From Nocardiopsis sp. NRRL B-16309 (GTDB lineage Bacteria; Actinomycetota; Actinomycetes; Streptosporangiales; Streptosporangiaceae), in NCBI RefSeq assembly GCF_001279585.1, contig NZ_LGEC01000016.1, positions 124,001-188,000 on the forward strand: a stretch of 64,000 bases of DNA, given 5' to 3'. A model generated the notes under the pieces. That model did no database searches. It was not told where the DNA came from and was given only the letters and a program-made list of their open reading frames with translations. Each line of letters begins with the position of its first letter. Position 1 is the stretch's first letter. Below are positions 40,647 through 50,262 of this stretch, in pieces. Position numbers and translations under genes: made by a program.

Positions 40647-41364
40647 CCGGTCACTCCAATCACCCGCGTCGGGCGCGCGGGTCGCGCCGCCTGCACTCAC
40701 CTTAGACAAGGGCGTACGTGCTCCAGAACAGCACACCCGGCTTCGGCATGCCGGGGATTGGCCACAAAACCCCGCCCCGTGTCCTCCCCGAGGAGGACAA
40801 AGGAAACGCTCCGGACCCCAGGCGAACCCATGTGAGGTGTAACACGCAGGCAATGCGCGTGGTCACGGCGGTGGCCGGATTCGGCCGCCGGCGGGGCTTC
40901 CCACCACCTCGGCCCACCGCGCACCTGCACGCACAGCAGCCACACGGGATCTCACCGTCACCACCCCGTCATGGAAACCGGCGAAACGGATAAATCACCC
41001 GTTAAACACCACGGTTTCACTTCCCGGAGACATCGATTAGGGCACAACCCCCGGTACCCCGAGCGCGGTGGACACCGCTCTGGGAGCGCGGGCGCGATGC
41101 GCACACGACCCCGCGGAGTGCCCGCGCCGGTCGCCGGGAAGTACCAGGCCACGGCCGGTTTCACCACCCCGGCACGCGGAGGGTTCGCCGCCCCGGACGG
41201 CACGCCGAAACCGTCACGTGTCACCACATGAGTGCATTTGACGCTCTCATCAGGCGCAACAAGGATCAAGGGCGTCGACGCCGGCCCCATGTCCCGTGCC
41301 CCACGGGCGCCGCCCCCCACCCGGCGTCGGCACCCGGTAGTTCCCAGTCCAGACGAGGTGTCCT
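40647..41364. promoter_or_regulatory. Divergent intergenic region before the ABC importer
   Basis: About 718 bp separate the anti-sigma factor gene (minus) and the peptide-binding protein gene (plus). I see no credible gene. It must contain promoters in both directions; no palindrome or repeat stood out. Confidence 0.4.
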
Positions 41365-42966
41365 GTGCCGTCCCAGTCCGAAGACCCCACCGTCCGCGTG
41401 CTCGGCGTTCCCAGCCGCCGTTCCCTCCTCAAGGCGTCGGCCGCGGGAGCGGCCGTCACGCCCGTCCTGGCCGCCTGCGGCGGAGACGAGGGGTCCGAGG
41501 GCTCCGGGGACGGCGAGCCGCAGCGGGGCGGCCACCTGCGCGTCGGCATCGCGGGCGGCGGTGCCAGCGACACCCTCGACGCGCACGACCCCACCGACAA
41601 TGTCGACATCGCGCGCAACTACGCGCTGTACGCGTCGCTGATGCGCTACAGCAACGACGGGACCATCGAGCCGTACCTGGCCGAGTCCCTGGAGTCCAAC
41701 GACGACGGCACCGAGTGGACCCTGGTCCTCAAGGAGGGCCTGACCTTCCACGACGAGTCGCCCGTGACCGCCGACTCGGTCGTCTACTCGCTCCGGCGCA
41801 TCCTGGACCCGGACGACCCCATGCGCGGCGCCGGCGACCTGGAGGGCGTCGACTACGAGGGCCTGGAGGTCGTGGACGAGCGCACGGTGGTCGTCCACTG
41901 CACCGAGCCCATGGTCACCCTGCCCGAGGCCCTGGCCGAGTACTACAACTGCGTGGTGCCCGAGGGCTACGACCCCGACGAGCCGATCGGCTGCGGCCCC
42001 TTCCGGCTGACCGAGTTCACCGTCGGCGAGTACAGCCTCATGGCGCGGCACGAGGGCTACCACGAGGAGGGCCTGCCCTACGTCGACGAGCTGGAGATCA
42101 TCGACTTCCCCGAGGACGATGCCCGCGTCAACGCGCTGAGCAGCCAGAACGTCGACATCATCAGTCAGGTGCCGCACGCCCAGGTCGCGATCATCGAGGG
42201 CGACCCGTCGCTGTCGATCATGGAGTCCGAGACCGGCATGTGGCTGCCGTTCACCATGCGCGTGGACCAGGCCCCCTTCGACGACGTGCGCGTGCGCCAG
42301 GCGTTCCGGCTCATCGTGGACCGCCAGGAGATGATCGACCAGGCGCTGTCCGGCTACGGGCAGATCGGCAACGACATGTACGCGCGGATGGACCCCTCCT
42401 ACCCCGAGGACTTCGAGCAGCGCGACCAGGACCTGGAGGAGGCCCGCCGCCTGCTGGACGAGGCCGGCCACGGCGACGGCCTGGAGGTCGAGCTGGTCAC
42501 CAGCGACATCAGCGTGGGTGTGGTCGCCGCCGCCGAGGTCTTCAAGGAGCAGGCCACCGAGGCCGGGGTCACCGTCACCCTGCGCCGGGTCAACCCCAGC
42601 GACTACTGGAACCCGGAGGAGGGCTTCCCCTACGCCTTCGGCCAGGACTTCTGGAGCGCCCGCAACTACATCACGCAGACCGCGCAGGGCTCGGTCGTGG
42701 GCGCGCCCTACAACGAGACGATGTGGGGCGAGGACGAGGAGTGGGTCGAGCTCGTCGACCAGGCCCGCAGCACCTCCGACCTGGAGGAGCGCAACGAGAT
42801 CATCCGGCAGGCGCAGCGGATCGAGTACGAGGAGGGCGGCTACATCGTCTGGGGCTTCGTCAACCTGATCGACGCCCACACGACGAGCGTGCACGGGCTG
42901 GAGCCCGCGGTCTCCGGCCACCCCCTGGGTTCCTACGCCTTCCACCGGGTGTGGATGGACCAGTAG
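41365..42966 (+). CDS. Peptide ABC importer, substrate-binding lipoprotein
   Basis: The 533-residue protein is an SBP_bac_5 (DppA/OppA) binding protein. SRRSLLKASAAGAAVTPVLAAC is a Tat signal with a lipobox cysteine near residue 37, followed by an acidic spacer. GGHLRVGIAGGG, YLAESLESNDDGTEWTLVLKEGLTFHD and FDDVRVRQAFRLIVDR are family blocks. It captures oligopeptides or similar solutes outside the cell. GTG 41365 follows GAGGTG. It starts an operon of four genes with both permeases and a fused ATPase. Confidence 0.92.
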   Translation: MPSQSEDPTVRVLGVPSRRSLLKASAAGAAVTPVLAACGGDEGSEGSGDGEPQRGGHLRVGIAGGGASDTLDAHDPTDNVDIARNYALYASLMRYSNDGTIEPYLAESLESNDDGTEWTLVLKEGLTFHDESPVTADSVVYSLRRILDPDDPMRGAGDLEGVDYEGLEVVDERTVVVHCTEPMVTLPEALAEYYNCVVPEGYDPDEPIGCGPFRLTEFTVGEYSLMARHEGYHEEGLPYVDELEIIDFPEDDARVNALSSQNVDIISQVPHAQVAIIEGDPSLSIMESETGMWLPFTMRVDQAPFDDVRVRQAFRLIVDRQEMIDQALSGYGQIGNDMYARMDPSYPEDFEQRDQDLEEARRLLDEAGHGDGLEVELVTSDISVGVVAAAEVFKEQATEAGVTVTLRRVNPSDYWNPEEGFPYAFGQDFWSARNYITQTAQGSVVGAPYNETMWGEDEEWVELVDQARSTSDLEERNEIIRQAQRIEYEEGGYIVWGFVNLIDAHTTSVHGLEPAVSGHPLGSYAFHRVWMDQ

Positions 42967-43035
42967 GACGGCACCGCCCGCGGGGGCGGGTGCTCCGGGC
43001 ACCCGCCCCCGTCCGACCGCAACCGAAAGCTCACC

Positions 43036-43971
43036 ATGACTCGACTCATCGTCGTCCGGCTCCTCTTCGGCGCCCTGACGCTCTGGGCGGTGTCCCTCGT
43101 GGTCTTCGCCGCCACCCAGGCGCTTCCCGGCGACGCCGCCCAGCTCATCCTCGGACGCGACGCGACGCCCGAGCGCCTGGCCGTGCTGCGCGAACAGCTC
43201 AACCTGGGCGAACCCGTGGCCGTGCAGTACATGCAGTGGCTCCAGGGCATCGTCCAGGGCGACCTGGGCACCTCGTTCTCCAACCGCCGGCCCGTCGCGG
43301 AGTACCTCGCCTCGCCCGTCCAGAGCTCGTTGACCCTGATGGGGCTGTCCGCGCTCGTGGCCACGCCGGTGGCGCTGGCCGTCGGCGCGTTCAGCGCGCT
43401 GCGCAGGGACCGGGCCTTCGACCACACCTCGTCGATGGGAACGCTGATCGTGGCGTCCATCCCCGAGTTCGTCGTCGGCATCCTGCTGATCCTGCTGCTG
43501 GGCCCCGGCGGCCTGGACCTGTTCCCGTCGGTGTACGCCCGCCAGGGCGGCCCCGACCAGTGGATCCTGCCCGTCCTGACGCTGTCGCTGGCCGTGGCCC
43601 CGCCGATCGTGCGCATGATGCGGGCGACGATGATCGAGGTCCTGGAGAGCGAGTACGTCCAGCAGGCACGGCTCAAGGGCATGAGTGAACGGCTCGTGCT
43701 CTGGCGCCACGCCGCGCCCAACGCCATCGGCCCGGTCGCCCAGGTCGTCGCTCTGCAGCTGGCGTGGCTGGCCGGCGGCGTGGTGGCGATCGAGTACCTG
43801 TTCAACTTCCCCGGCGTCGGCAAGGTGCTGATGGACGCCATCGCGAACCGCGACGTGCCGCTGATCCAGGCCGTCGTGCTCCTCATCGCCGGGATCTACA
43901 TCCTCGTCAACCTGGTCGCCGACGTGATCGGTCTGGCTGCCAACCCGAAGGTGAGGGTCGCGAACCGATGA
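43036..43971 (+). CDS. Peptide ABC importer, permease 1 (DppB-like)
   Basis: The 311-residue membrane protein starts TRLIVVRLLFGALTLWAVSLVVFA, has LPGDAAQLILGRDATPERLAVLREQLNL, the DppB-type periplasmic loop, and the EAA motif EYVQQARLKGMSERLVLWRHAAPNA that docks on the ATPase. Five or six helices are seen. The next gene overlaps it by four bases (ATGA). It lies 69 bp after the binding-protein gene. Confidence 0.93.
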   Translation: MTRLIVVRLLFGALTLWAVSLVVFAATQALPGDAAQLILGRDATPERLAVLREQLNLGEPVAVQYMQWLQGIVQGDLGTSFSNRRPVAEYLASPVQSSLTLMGLSALVATPVALAVGAFSALRRDRAFDHTSSMGTLIVASIPEFVVGILLILLLGPGGLDLFPSVYARQGGPDQWILPVLTLSLAVAPPIVRMMRATMIEVLESEYVQQARLKGMSERLVLWRHAAPNAIGPVAQVVALQLAWLAGGVVAIEYLFNFPGVGKVLMDAIANRDVPLIQAVVLLIAGIYILVNLVADVIGLAANPKVRVANR

Positions 43972-44858
43972 GTACGCCTTCGACACCGACGGCCGAGGCC
44001 GTCGCCGCCCCGCCCCGGCGCCGCCCCGGACTGTTCCGGACCGCGTGGCGGTTCGGCCGGACCAAGGTGGGCGTGGTCCTGACCGCGCTGGTGGTCCTGG
44101 TGGCCGTGGTGGGCCCGTTCGTGGCCCCGTACACGCCGACGGAGTTCGTGGCCAAGCCGTTCGAGACGGGCGTGGACGGCGTCCTGTTCGGCGGCGACAA
44201 CCGCGGCAGGGACGTGCTCACGCGCTTCCTCTGGGGCGGGTGGACCCTGCTCGTGCTGGCGGGCGCCGCCGCCGGGATCGGCGTGGCCGCGGGCACCGTC
44301 GTCGGCATCGTCGCCGGCTACCAGGGCGGATGGCTGGACAACGCCCTGATGCGCGTCAACGACGTCCTGCTGGCCTTCCCCCAGCTCATCGCGGCGCTGC
44401 TGGTGATGTCGATCATCGGCCCCCAGGTGTGGCTGATCGTGGCCGTCATCGCGGTCTCGCACCTGCCGCGCGTGGCCCGGGTCATCCGCGAGGCGACCCG
44501 CAAGGTCATCGAGCAGGACTACGTCAAGGCCGCCGAGGCGATCGGCCTGCCCCGCACGCGGATCATGGCGGTGGAGATCCTGCCGAACGTGACCAGCCCG
44601 CTGCTGGTGGAGCTGGGCCTGCGCCTGACCTACTCGATCGGCGTGGTGGCCGTCCTGGGCTTCCTCGGCATGGGTCTGCAGCCGCCGACGGCCGACTGGG
44701 GCCTGATGATCAACGAGAACCGCCAGGGCATGGCCGTGCAGCCGTGGGCCGTGGCACTGCCCGTGACCGCGATCGCGGTCCTGACGATCGGCGCCAACCT
44801 CATCACCGACGGGCTCTCACGGGCCGCGATCGGCATCGACCGGGGGGTCGAGAAGTGA
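43968..44858 (+). CDS. Peptide ABC importer, permease 2 (DppC-like)
   Basis: The 296-residue membrane protein has a DppC start (WRFGRTKVGVVLTALVVLVAVVGPF), FGGDNRGRDVLTRFLWGG and the EAA motif EQDYVKAAEAIGLPRTRIMAVEILPNV. It begins with ATG inside the stop of the first permease and its own stop overlaps the GTG of the ATPase, so three genes are translationally coupled. Confidence 0.93.
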   Translation: MSTPSTPTAEAVAAPPRRRPGLFRTAWRFGRTKVGVVLTALVVLVAVVGPFVAPYTPTEFVAKPFETGVDGVLFGGDNRGRDVLTRFLWGGWTLLVLAGAAAGIGVAAGTVVGIVAGYQGGWLDNALMRVNDVLLAFPQLIAALLVMSIIGPQVWLIVAVIAVSHLPRVARVIREATRKVIEQDYVKAAEAIGLPRTRIMAVEILPNVTSPLLVELGLRLTYSIGVVAVLGFLGMGLQPPTADWGLMINENRQGMAVQPWAVALPVTAIAVLTIGANLITDGLSRAAIGIDRGVEK

Positions 44859-46450
44859 CACAGGAGAACACGCCGGACGACACCACCGCACTGCTGGTCG
44901 ACGGCCTCACCGTGATCGGGCGTCCCTCGGACGTGGAGATCATCAGCGGCGTGTCCATCACGGTGCGGCGCGGTGAGATCCTCGGCCTGGTCGGCGAGTC
45001 CGGATCGGGCAAGACCACGCTGGGGCTCTCGCTCCTGGCGCACTGCAAGCGGGCCACGGAGATCTCCGGCGGCCGCGTGGAGGTGGCCGGGGCCGACCTC
45101 GCGACGCTGTCCGAGCAGGGCGTGAGGGCGCTGCGGGGCCGGGCGGTGGCCTACATCCCGCAGTCCCCCGCCTCGGCGCTCAACCCCGCGCTCAGGCTGC
45201 GCACGCAGCTGCGCGAGGCCCTGCACGACTCCTCCCTGTCCGCGGGCGAGGTGTCCGAGCGGGTGCGCGAGGTGCTGCGCGAGGTCGCGCTGCCCGACGA
45301 CGACGCCTTCCTGGCGCGCTACCCGCACCAGCTGTCGGGGGGCCAGCAGCAGCGCGTGGCGATCGCCATGGCCTTCATCGGACGGCCGGACGTGATCGTG
45401 CTCGACGAGCCGACCACGGGCCTGGACGTGACCACGCAGGCGCACGTGCTGGACACCATCCGCCGGATGACCCGCGACTACGGGACGGCGGGCGTCTACA
45501 TCAGCCACGACATGGCGGTCGTCGCCGGCCTGGCCGACGAGATCGCGGTCATGTACCAGGGCGAACTGGTCGAGCGCGGGCGCACCGAGGAGGTCATGGC
45601 GGCGCCCGGGCACGAGTACACGCGCCGCCTGCTGCGGGCCGTCCCGCTGCTGCGGACCGACCACCGCCCCGAGGAGTCCGCCCCCGAGGAGGAGCCGCTG
45701 CTGCGGGTGCGCGGGCTGTCCGCCGGGTACGGGCGCACCACGGTGCTGGAGGACATCGACGTGTCGGTCTCGCGCGGGGAGTGCGTGGCGCTGCTGGGCG
45801 AGTCCGGATCGGGCAAGACCACCCTGTCCCGGTCCGTCGTGGGCCTGCACCACCAGTTCTCCGGCGAGATGCTCTTCGACGGCGCGCGACTGGCCACCGG
45901 AAGCTACCGGCGCACCGCCGAGCAGCGGCGGCGCGTGCAGTACGTGTTCCAGAACCCCTACGAGGCGCTGAACCCGCGCAAGCGCGTGCGCGACCAGATC
46001 CTGGGCCCCTACCGTCACCTGGTGGGACGGCCGCAGGACCCGGACGCCGTGGTGGCCGAGGCACTGGAGCGCGCCGCCCTGTCGGCCTCCTACGCGAACC
46101 GCTTCCCGGAGCAGCTCAGCGGCGGCGAGCGCCAGCGGGTGTGCATCGCCCGCGCGGTGGCCACCAAGCCCGACCTGCTGGTGTGCGACGAGATCACCTC
46201 GGCCCTGGACGTGTCGGTGCAGGCGGAGATCGTCGCGCTGCTGCGCAACCTCCAGGACGCGGGGATGGCTCTGCTGTTCGTCACCCACAACATCGCGCTG
46301 GTGTCCAACATCGCCGACCGCGTCGCGGTGCTCAACAAGGGCCGGATCGTGGAGTACGGGCCGGTCGGGGAGGTGATGTCGGCGCCCGAGCACGAGTACA
46401 CGCGTGCGCTGATCGCCGACACGCCGGACTTCGCGCCTCAGGGCGCTTAA
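44855..46450 (+). CDS. Peptide ABC importer, fused double ATPase (DppD-DppF)
   Basis: The 531-residue protein carries two complete ABC domains. The first has GESGSGKTTLGL, LSGGQQQRVAIAMAF and VIVLDEPTTGLDV; the second has GESGSGKTTLSRS, LSGGERQRVCIARAV and LLVCDEITSALDV. Each is followed by the oligopeptide-type C-terminal extension (HEYTRRLLRAVP; HEYTRALIADTPDF). In many bacteria these are two separate genes; here they are fused. The start is GTG 44855, overlapping the permease stop. A repeat-rich region follows. Confidence 0.93.
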   Translation: MTQENTPDDTTALLVDGLTVIGRPSDVEIISGVSITVRRGEILGLVGESGSGKTTLGLSLLAHCKRATEISGGRVEVAGADLATLSEQGVRALRGRAVAYIPQSPASALNPALRLRTQLREALHDSSLSAGEVSERVREVLREVALPDDDAFLARYPHQLSGGQQQRVAIAMAFIGRPDVIVLDEPTTGLDVTTQAHVLDTIRRMTRDYGTAGVYISHDMAVVAGLADEIAVMYQGELVERGRTEEVMAAPGHEYTRRLLRAVPLLRTDHRPEESAPEEEPLLRVRGLSAGYGRTTVLEDIDVSVSRGECVALLGESGSGKTTLSRSVVGLHHQFSGEMLFDGARLATGSYRRTAEQRRRVQYVFQNPYEALNPRKRVRDQILGPYRHLVGRPQDPDAVVAEALERAALSASYANRFPEQLSGGERQRVCIARAVATKPDLLVCDEITSALDVSVQAEIVALLRNLQDAGMALLFVTHNIALVSNIADRVAVLNKGRIVEYGPVGEVMSAPEHEYTRALIADTPDFAPQGA

Positions 46451-47076
46451 CGCCGGGTGGTTCGGGGCGCTTGACTCGGGGCGCTTCACGCCGGGTCCTT
46501 CGTCGTCGCTACTGCCTGGCTCGTTCCTCGCTGGCGGCAGAGACTCCTCCTGCAGGCACCCAGGCACCGGCGCGCCCCTCGCCCGTGCTCTCTTTGGGCC
46601 TCCGCTCGTTCCTCGCTTCGGCCCGGCCAACCCCCCCTGTGGTTCCGGCGGGCGGAACCGCTGACCCGACCCCCAGTGGTTCTGGCAGCGGGACCGCTCG
46701 CCTCGAACCCCCTGCGGCCGAGGCAAGCGAACCCGCCCGCCTTCGGCCCCACGGGTACCGGTCTCACCTACGCCCTCCCGGGGTACCAGTGGGCGGGACC
46801 ACTCACCTACGCTCTCTGGGTCCCGGCGAACCGGCTGCTCGCCCTCAACCCCACGGGTATCGGTGGGCGCGAACGCTCACGTCTCATGCCCGAGGGGCAC
46901 ACCAGGTGGCCGCCGACCTTCAACCCCTCGGGTGTACCGGCGGGTTCGCTGGCCTTCCACCTCACGGGTACCGGTGGGCGGGTTCGCTCCTCCTCAGTCC
47001 CCGGGTCACGGCGAATCGGGCTGCTCGCCTTCAACGCCTCGCTGGCCTTCGGGGGGTCGGCCGCGTGGTCGGGGTG
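46451..47076. repeat. Second degenerate repeat array, about 30-80 bp spacing
   Basis: The 626-bp stretch after the importer has no credible gene. From about 46640 it contains variants of CACGGGTACCGGTGGGCGGG, near 46750, 46782, 46850, 46931 and 46967, with the related TGTGGTTCCGGCGGGCGG near 46640. Between them lie phrases like TTCGCTGGCCTTC and GAACGCTCAC. In one frame this reads as repeated PTGTGGR-like peptide, but there is no ribosome site and the frame runs antisense into the acetyltransferase gene. Repeat edges are soft. Confidence 0.65.
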
Positions 47077-47919
47077 TCAGAAGAGGACGGACATGACCTC
47101 GCCGACCTGGCGGAAGCCGACCCGGTGGTAGGCGGCGCGCGCGGGGGTGTTGAAGTCGTTGACGTAGAGCGTCACGCGGGGGGCGATCTCGGCGAGCGCG
47201 TACTCGACCACCGCCGCCATCCCGGCCGTGGAGTGGCCGCGGCCGCGCAGGTCGGGGTGCACCCACACGCCCTGCACCTGGCAGGCGTGCGGTGTGACGG
47301 CGCCGATCTCGGCCTTGAACACGACCCGCCCGTCCTCGATGCGCGCGAACGCGCGTCCGGTGCGGACCAGTTCCTCGACCCGCGCCCGGTAGAGCGCGCC
47401 GCCGTCACCGGAGTCGGGCGGCACACCGACCTCCTCGGTGAACATCGCGACGCACGCGGGGACGAGGATGTTGAGCTCGGAGGGGCGTACTCGGCGTACC
47501 AGCGGGTCCGCGGCGACGAGCGGCGGGCCGTCGATCTCCAGGACGGGCTGGCTGGCGCGGATCACCCTGGCGGGCCCCCACGCCGGGGTGATGCGCCGCC
47601 AGAACTCGGCGACGGCGTCGACCGGGCCGACGATCGAGGAGCAGCGGCGACCGCGCCAGCGGGCGTGGTCGGCGAACCCGCGGATCGCTTCCGGGCCGGC
47701 GTTGACCGGGACGAGGTTGGCACCGGAGTAGCACAGGGCGGTCAGGCGTCCCCGGTCGACGTGGCCCCACACCTCGGTGCCGGTGGGACCGGCCGAGATC
47801 CCGGTCGCCATCAGCCGTGACGTGACGAAGACGTTTCCCACGGGATCGGTGTCCAGGAGCGCGTGGACGGCTTCGCGGTCCCGCTCTCCCAGGACCCGTA
47901 CCGGCGAGGTCCGCAGCAT
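47077..47919 (-). CDS. GNAT acetyltransferase with N-terminal DUF4081
   Basis: The 280-residue protein begins MLRTSPVRVLGERDREAVHALLDTDPVGNVFV, the DUF4081 domain, and ends with a GNAT domain: ACQVQGVWVHPDLRGRGHSTAGMAAVVEYAL (acetyl-CoA loop, R/QxxGxG/A type) and VTLYVNDFNTPARAAYHRVGF. The substrate is unknown. The ATG at 47917-47919 follows GGGGGAG; an upstream open stretch of 91 codons overlaps the next gene's end and is rejected. Confidence 0.9.
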   Translation of the reverse strand: MLRTSPVRVLGERDREAVHALLDTDPVGNVFVTSRLMATGISAGPTGTEVWGHVDRGRLTALCYSGANLVPVNAGPEAIRGFADHARWRGRRCSSIVGPVDAVAEFWRRITPAWGPARVIRASQPVLEIDGPPLVAADPLVRRVRPSELNILVPACVAMFTEEVGVPPDSGDGGALYRARVEELVRTGRAFARIEDGRVVFKAEIGAVTPHACQVQGVWVHPDLRGRGHSTAGMAAVVEYALAEIAPRVTLYVNDFNTPARAAYHRVGFRQVGEVMSVLF

Positions 47920-47998
47920 CGCATCTCCCCCATCGTTCCGCCGACGTCGCGGCGGCCGCCGGTCACGGCCGCACGCGCCTGTTCGCGCCGATTCCAGC

Positions 47999-49630
47999 CT
48001 ATTCGACCATGTCGGCCGAGTCCGAGGCGCGGTCGAGTCCGAAGGGCCCGACCCGCTGCAGGCCGGGCGCGGGGTCGCTCTGGGCCTCGCGGGGCCGCGG
48101 CTCGGGCCCGGCTTCGCAGACCAGGTCGGCGCCCGGCCCCGCCGCGGGCAGCTCGCCCCGGAGCAGGTAGGCGGAGACCGCCTCGTCCACACAGGGGTTG
48201 CCGGTCAGCGCGACGCCGTGCGTGCGGCCGCCGTCCTCGATGACCAGGGCGGATCCGGGCAGGCGCCGGTGCAGGGAGTGGGCGCCCTCGACCGGGGTCG
48301 CGCCGTCGCCGGTGGCGTGCACGACCAGCGCGTCGCCGGTGTAGGCGGGGTGCTCGTCGGGGCCGTCGCCGATCCCGAACCAGTCGTCGGCGGGCGCCGA
48401 CCACGTGGCGCAGGGAGCGTTGTACCAGGTGTTGTGCCAGGCCATGAAGGGCGCGTCCTCGTGGACGTCCTCGGTGTCCGAGCGCCAGGTGTCCCAGTCC
48501 TTCGGCCAGTGGGAGTCGGTGCACTGGACGGCGAGGTAGCCGGCGTAGCCGTTGTCGCTGTCGGCGTCGTCGCCGTAGGTCTCGTGCAGGCCGGTCAGCG
48601 CAGTGGGATCGTCGTCGTTGACCTGCGCCGACAGGGCCGAGGCGACGGTCGGCCACGTGCGCCCGCTGTAGGCGACGACGATCACCACCCCCTCCAGCTC
48701 GGTGGGCCCCACCGTGCCCCCGGCCGGTTCGGTGCCCAGACGCTCCCGCAGACGGTAGTAGGCGTCGGCGACCTCCTCCGGTGTGCCGCCGAGGCCGTAG
48801 GCGTCCTCGTGGCGGGCGACCCAGGAGAAGAAGGTGCCGGCGGCGCGGTCCAGGGCACGGCTCTGCACGTGGTTGCTCTCGTACCAGGGGTTGTCGGGGT
48901 CGACCACGCTGTCCAGGACCAGGGCGCGCACGCGTTCTGGGTAGAGCGCGGAGTACACCGTGCCCAGGTAGGTGCCGTAGGAGTAGCCGAGGTAGTCGAT
49001 GCGCTCCTCGCCCAGGGCGGCGCGGATGGCGTCCATGTCGTGGGCGGTGTCCTCGGTGCGCATGTGCCGCAGGACGGGGCCGCCGTGGTCGGCGCACGCC
49101 TGGGCGTGCGCCTCGGCCCGGTCCAGCAGGGCGGCCTCCTCCTCGGCACCGGCGGGGACGGTGTCGGGGCGCACCGGGGTGAAGTAGTCGGGGTCGCAGG
49201 CGGCCGCGGGGGTGGAGGCGCCGACGCCGCGGGGGTCGAAGGAGACGACGTCGTAGACCTCGCGCAGTTCCTCGGACATCCGCCGGTGGGTGTGGGCGGC
49301 CCACATGCGTCCGGCACTGCCGGGGCCGCCGGGGTTGACCAGCAGGGTGTGTTCGGCGGTTCCGGTGGCGGGGACGCGGGACAGCGCGAGGTCGACGGTC
49401 GCGTCCCGCCCGCTTCCGGCGTCGTCCCCTCGGGCCATCGGGACGGTGAGGGTCGCGCACTCCAGCGTCTCGTCGCCCACGGGTGCGATGTCCTGGCACG
49501 GGCTCCACTCCAGGGCCCTGAGGTCGACCCTGGTCGCCGGTGCCGTCTCGGCGGCCTGGACGGGCAGCGCCGCCACCAGGGAGGCCAGGACCGCTCCGGT
49601 GGAGGCGGTGGCCCAGGTTCGTGCTCGCAC
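47999..49630 (-). CDS. Secreted alpha/beta hydrolase, tripeptidyl-aminopeptidase-like
   Basis: The 543-residue protein has a Sec signal peptide (TWATASTGAVLASLVAALPVQAAETA, cut near 27). The hydrolase core has VNPGGPGSAGRMW (oxyanion region), VVSFDPRGVGASTP and the nucleophile elbow YLGYSYGTYLGTVYS. A TAP-like C-terminal domain follows, with ALVVHATGDGATPVEGA (D) and GRTHGVAL (H). Relatives cut tripeptides from protein N-termini outside the cell. It is monocistronic, 79 bp upstream of the GNAT gene. Confidence 0.9.
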   Translation of the reverse strand: MRARTWATASTGAVLASLVAALPVQAAETAPATRVDLRALEWSPCQDIAPVGDETLECATLTVPMARGDDAGSGRDATVDLALSRVPATGTAEHTLLVNPGGPGSAGRMWAAHTHRRMSEELREVYDVVSFDPRGVGASTPAAACDPDYFTPVRPDTVPAGAEEEAALLDRAEAHAQACADHGGPVLRHMRTEDTAHDMDAIRAALGEERIDYLGYSYGTYLGTVYSALYPERVRALVLDSVVDPDNPWYESNHVQSRALDRAAGTFFSWVARHEDAYGLGGTPEEVADAYYRLRERLGTEPAGGTVGPTELEGVVIVVAYSGRTWPTVASALSAQVNDDDPTALTGLHETYGDDADSDNGYAGYLAVQCTDSHWPKDWDTWRSDTEDVHEDAPFMAWHNTWYNAPCATWSAPADDWFGIGDGPDEHPAYTGDALVVHATGDGATPVEGAHSLHRRLPGSALVIEDGGRTHGVALTGNPCVDEAVSAYLLRGELPAAGPGADLVCEAGPEPRPREAQSDPAPGLQRVGPFGLDRASDSADMVE

Positions 49631-49773
49631 TCGTCGACTCCCTCACACCCGACCTGTTTCCCTCTGCATAGTTATCACTACGAAGTGTGACGATCAGCGG
49701 CGACACGAGGGCCTTCCTCCCACTGCCCGGTAGCATGTGCCCTGGTCAGATCGGAATGGGACGGAAGGTCGGT

Positions 49774-50238
49774 ATGCGTCTGGATCGCGTCGATGAGCGG
49801 ATCATCGCGATACTCGGCGCCGACGCGCGCATGAGCTTCGCCGAGATCGGCGGCTCGGTCGGCCTGAGCCCGTCCGCGGTCAAACGGCGTGTCGACCGGT
49901 TGGTGGAGTCCGGCGCGGTGCGCGGCTTCACCGTGGTGGTGGAGCCGCAGGCGATCGGGTGGACCACGGAGGCGTTCATCGAGCTGTACTGCCGGGCGCG
50001 CACCTCGCCCGGCGAGATCCGCACCGGGCTGGCCTCCTACGCGGAGATCACCTCGGCGTGCACGGTCACCGGTGAGGCCGACGCCATCGTCCAGGTGCGG
50101 GCCCGCGACACGCACCACCTGGAGGAGGTCATCGAGCGCATCGGCGCCGAGCCCTTCGTGGTGCGCACCAAGAGCACGCTGGTCCTGTCCCGGCTGGTCG
50201 ACCAGCCGATCCTCGCCGGAACCGCCGACCTGCCCTGA
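49774..50238 (+). CDS. Lrp/AsnC family transcriptional regulator
   Basis: The 154-residue protein has an AsnC HTH (LDRVDERIIAILGADARMSFAEIGGSVGLSPSAVKRRVDRL) and a RAM domain (EITSACTVTGEADAIVQVRARDTHHLEEVI). Such proteins respond to amino acids. ATG 49774 follows GGAAGG at good spacing; ATG 49756 is a longer option. It faces the hydrolase gene across 143 bp. A lysine-catabolism-like locus lies 3.4 kb away, so a role there is possible but unsupported by an operator match. Confidence 0.9.
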   Translation: MRLDRVDERIIAILGADARMSFAEIGGSVGLSPSAVKRRVDRLVESGAVRGFTVVVEPQAIGWTTEAFIELYCRARTSPGEIRTGLASYAEITSACTVTGEADAIVQVRARDTHHLEEVIERIGAEPFVVRTKSTLVLSRLVDQPILAGTADLP

Positions 50239-50262
50239 GCCCGGCTCGGTGCCGCGTCCGCC

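Noticed and set aside
46676..47131. A repeat protein with PTGTGGR-like units
   Set aside because: There is no ribosome site, and the frame continues antisense into the acetyltransferase gene; it is a by-product of the DNA repeats.
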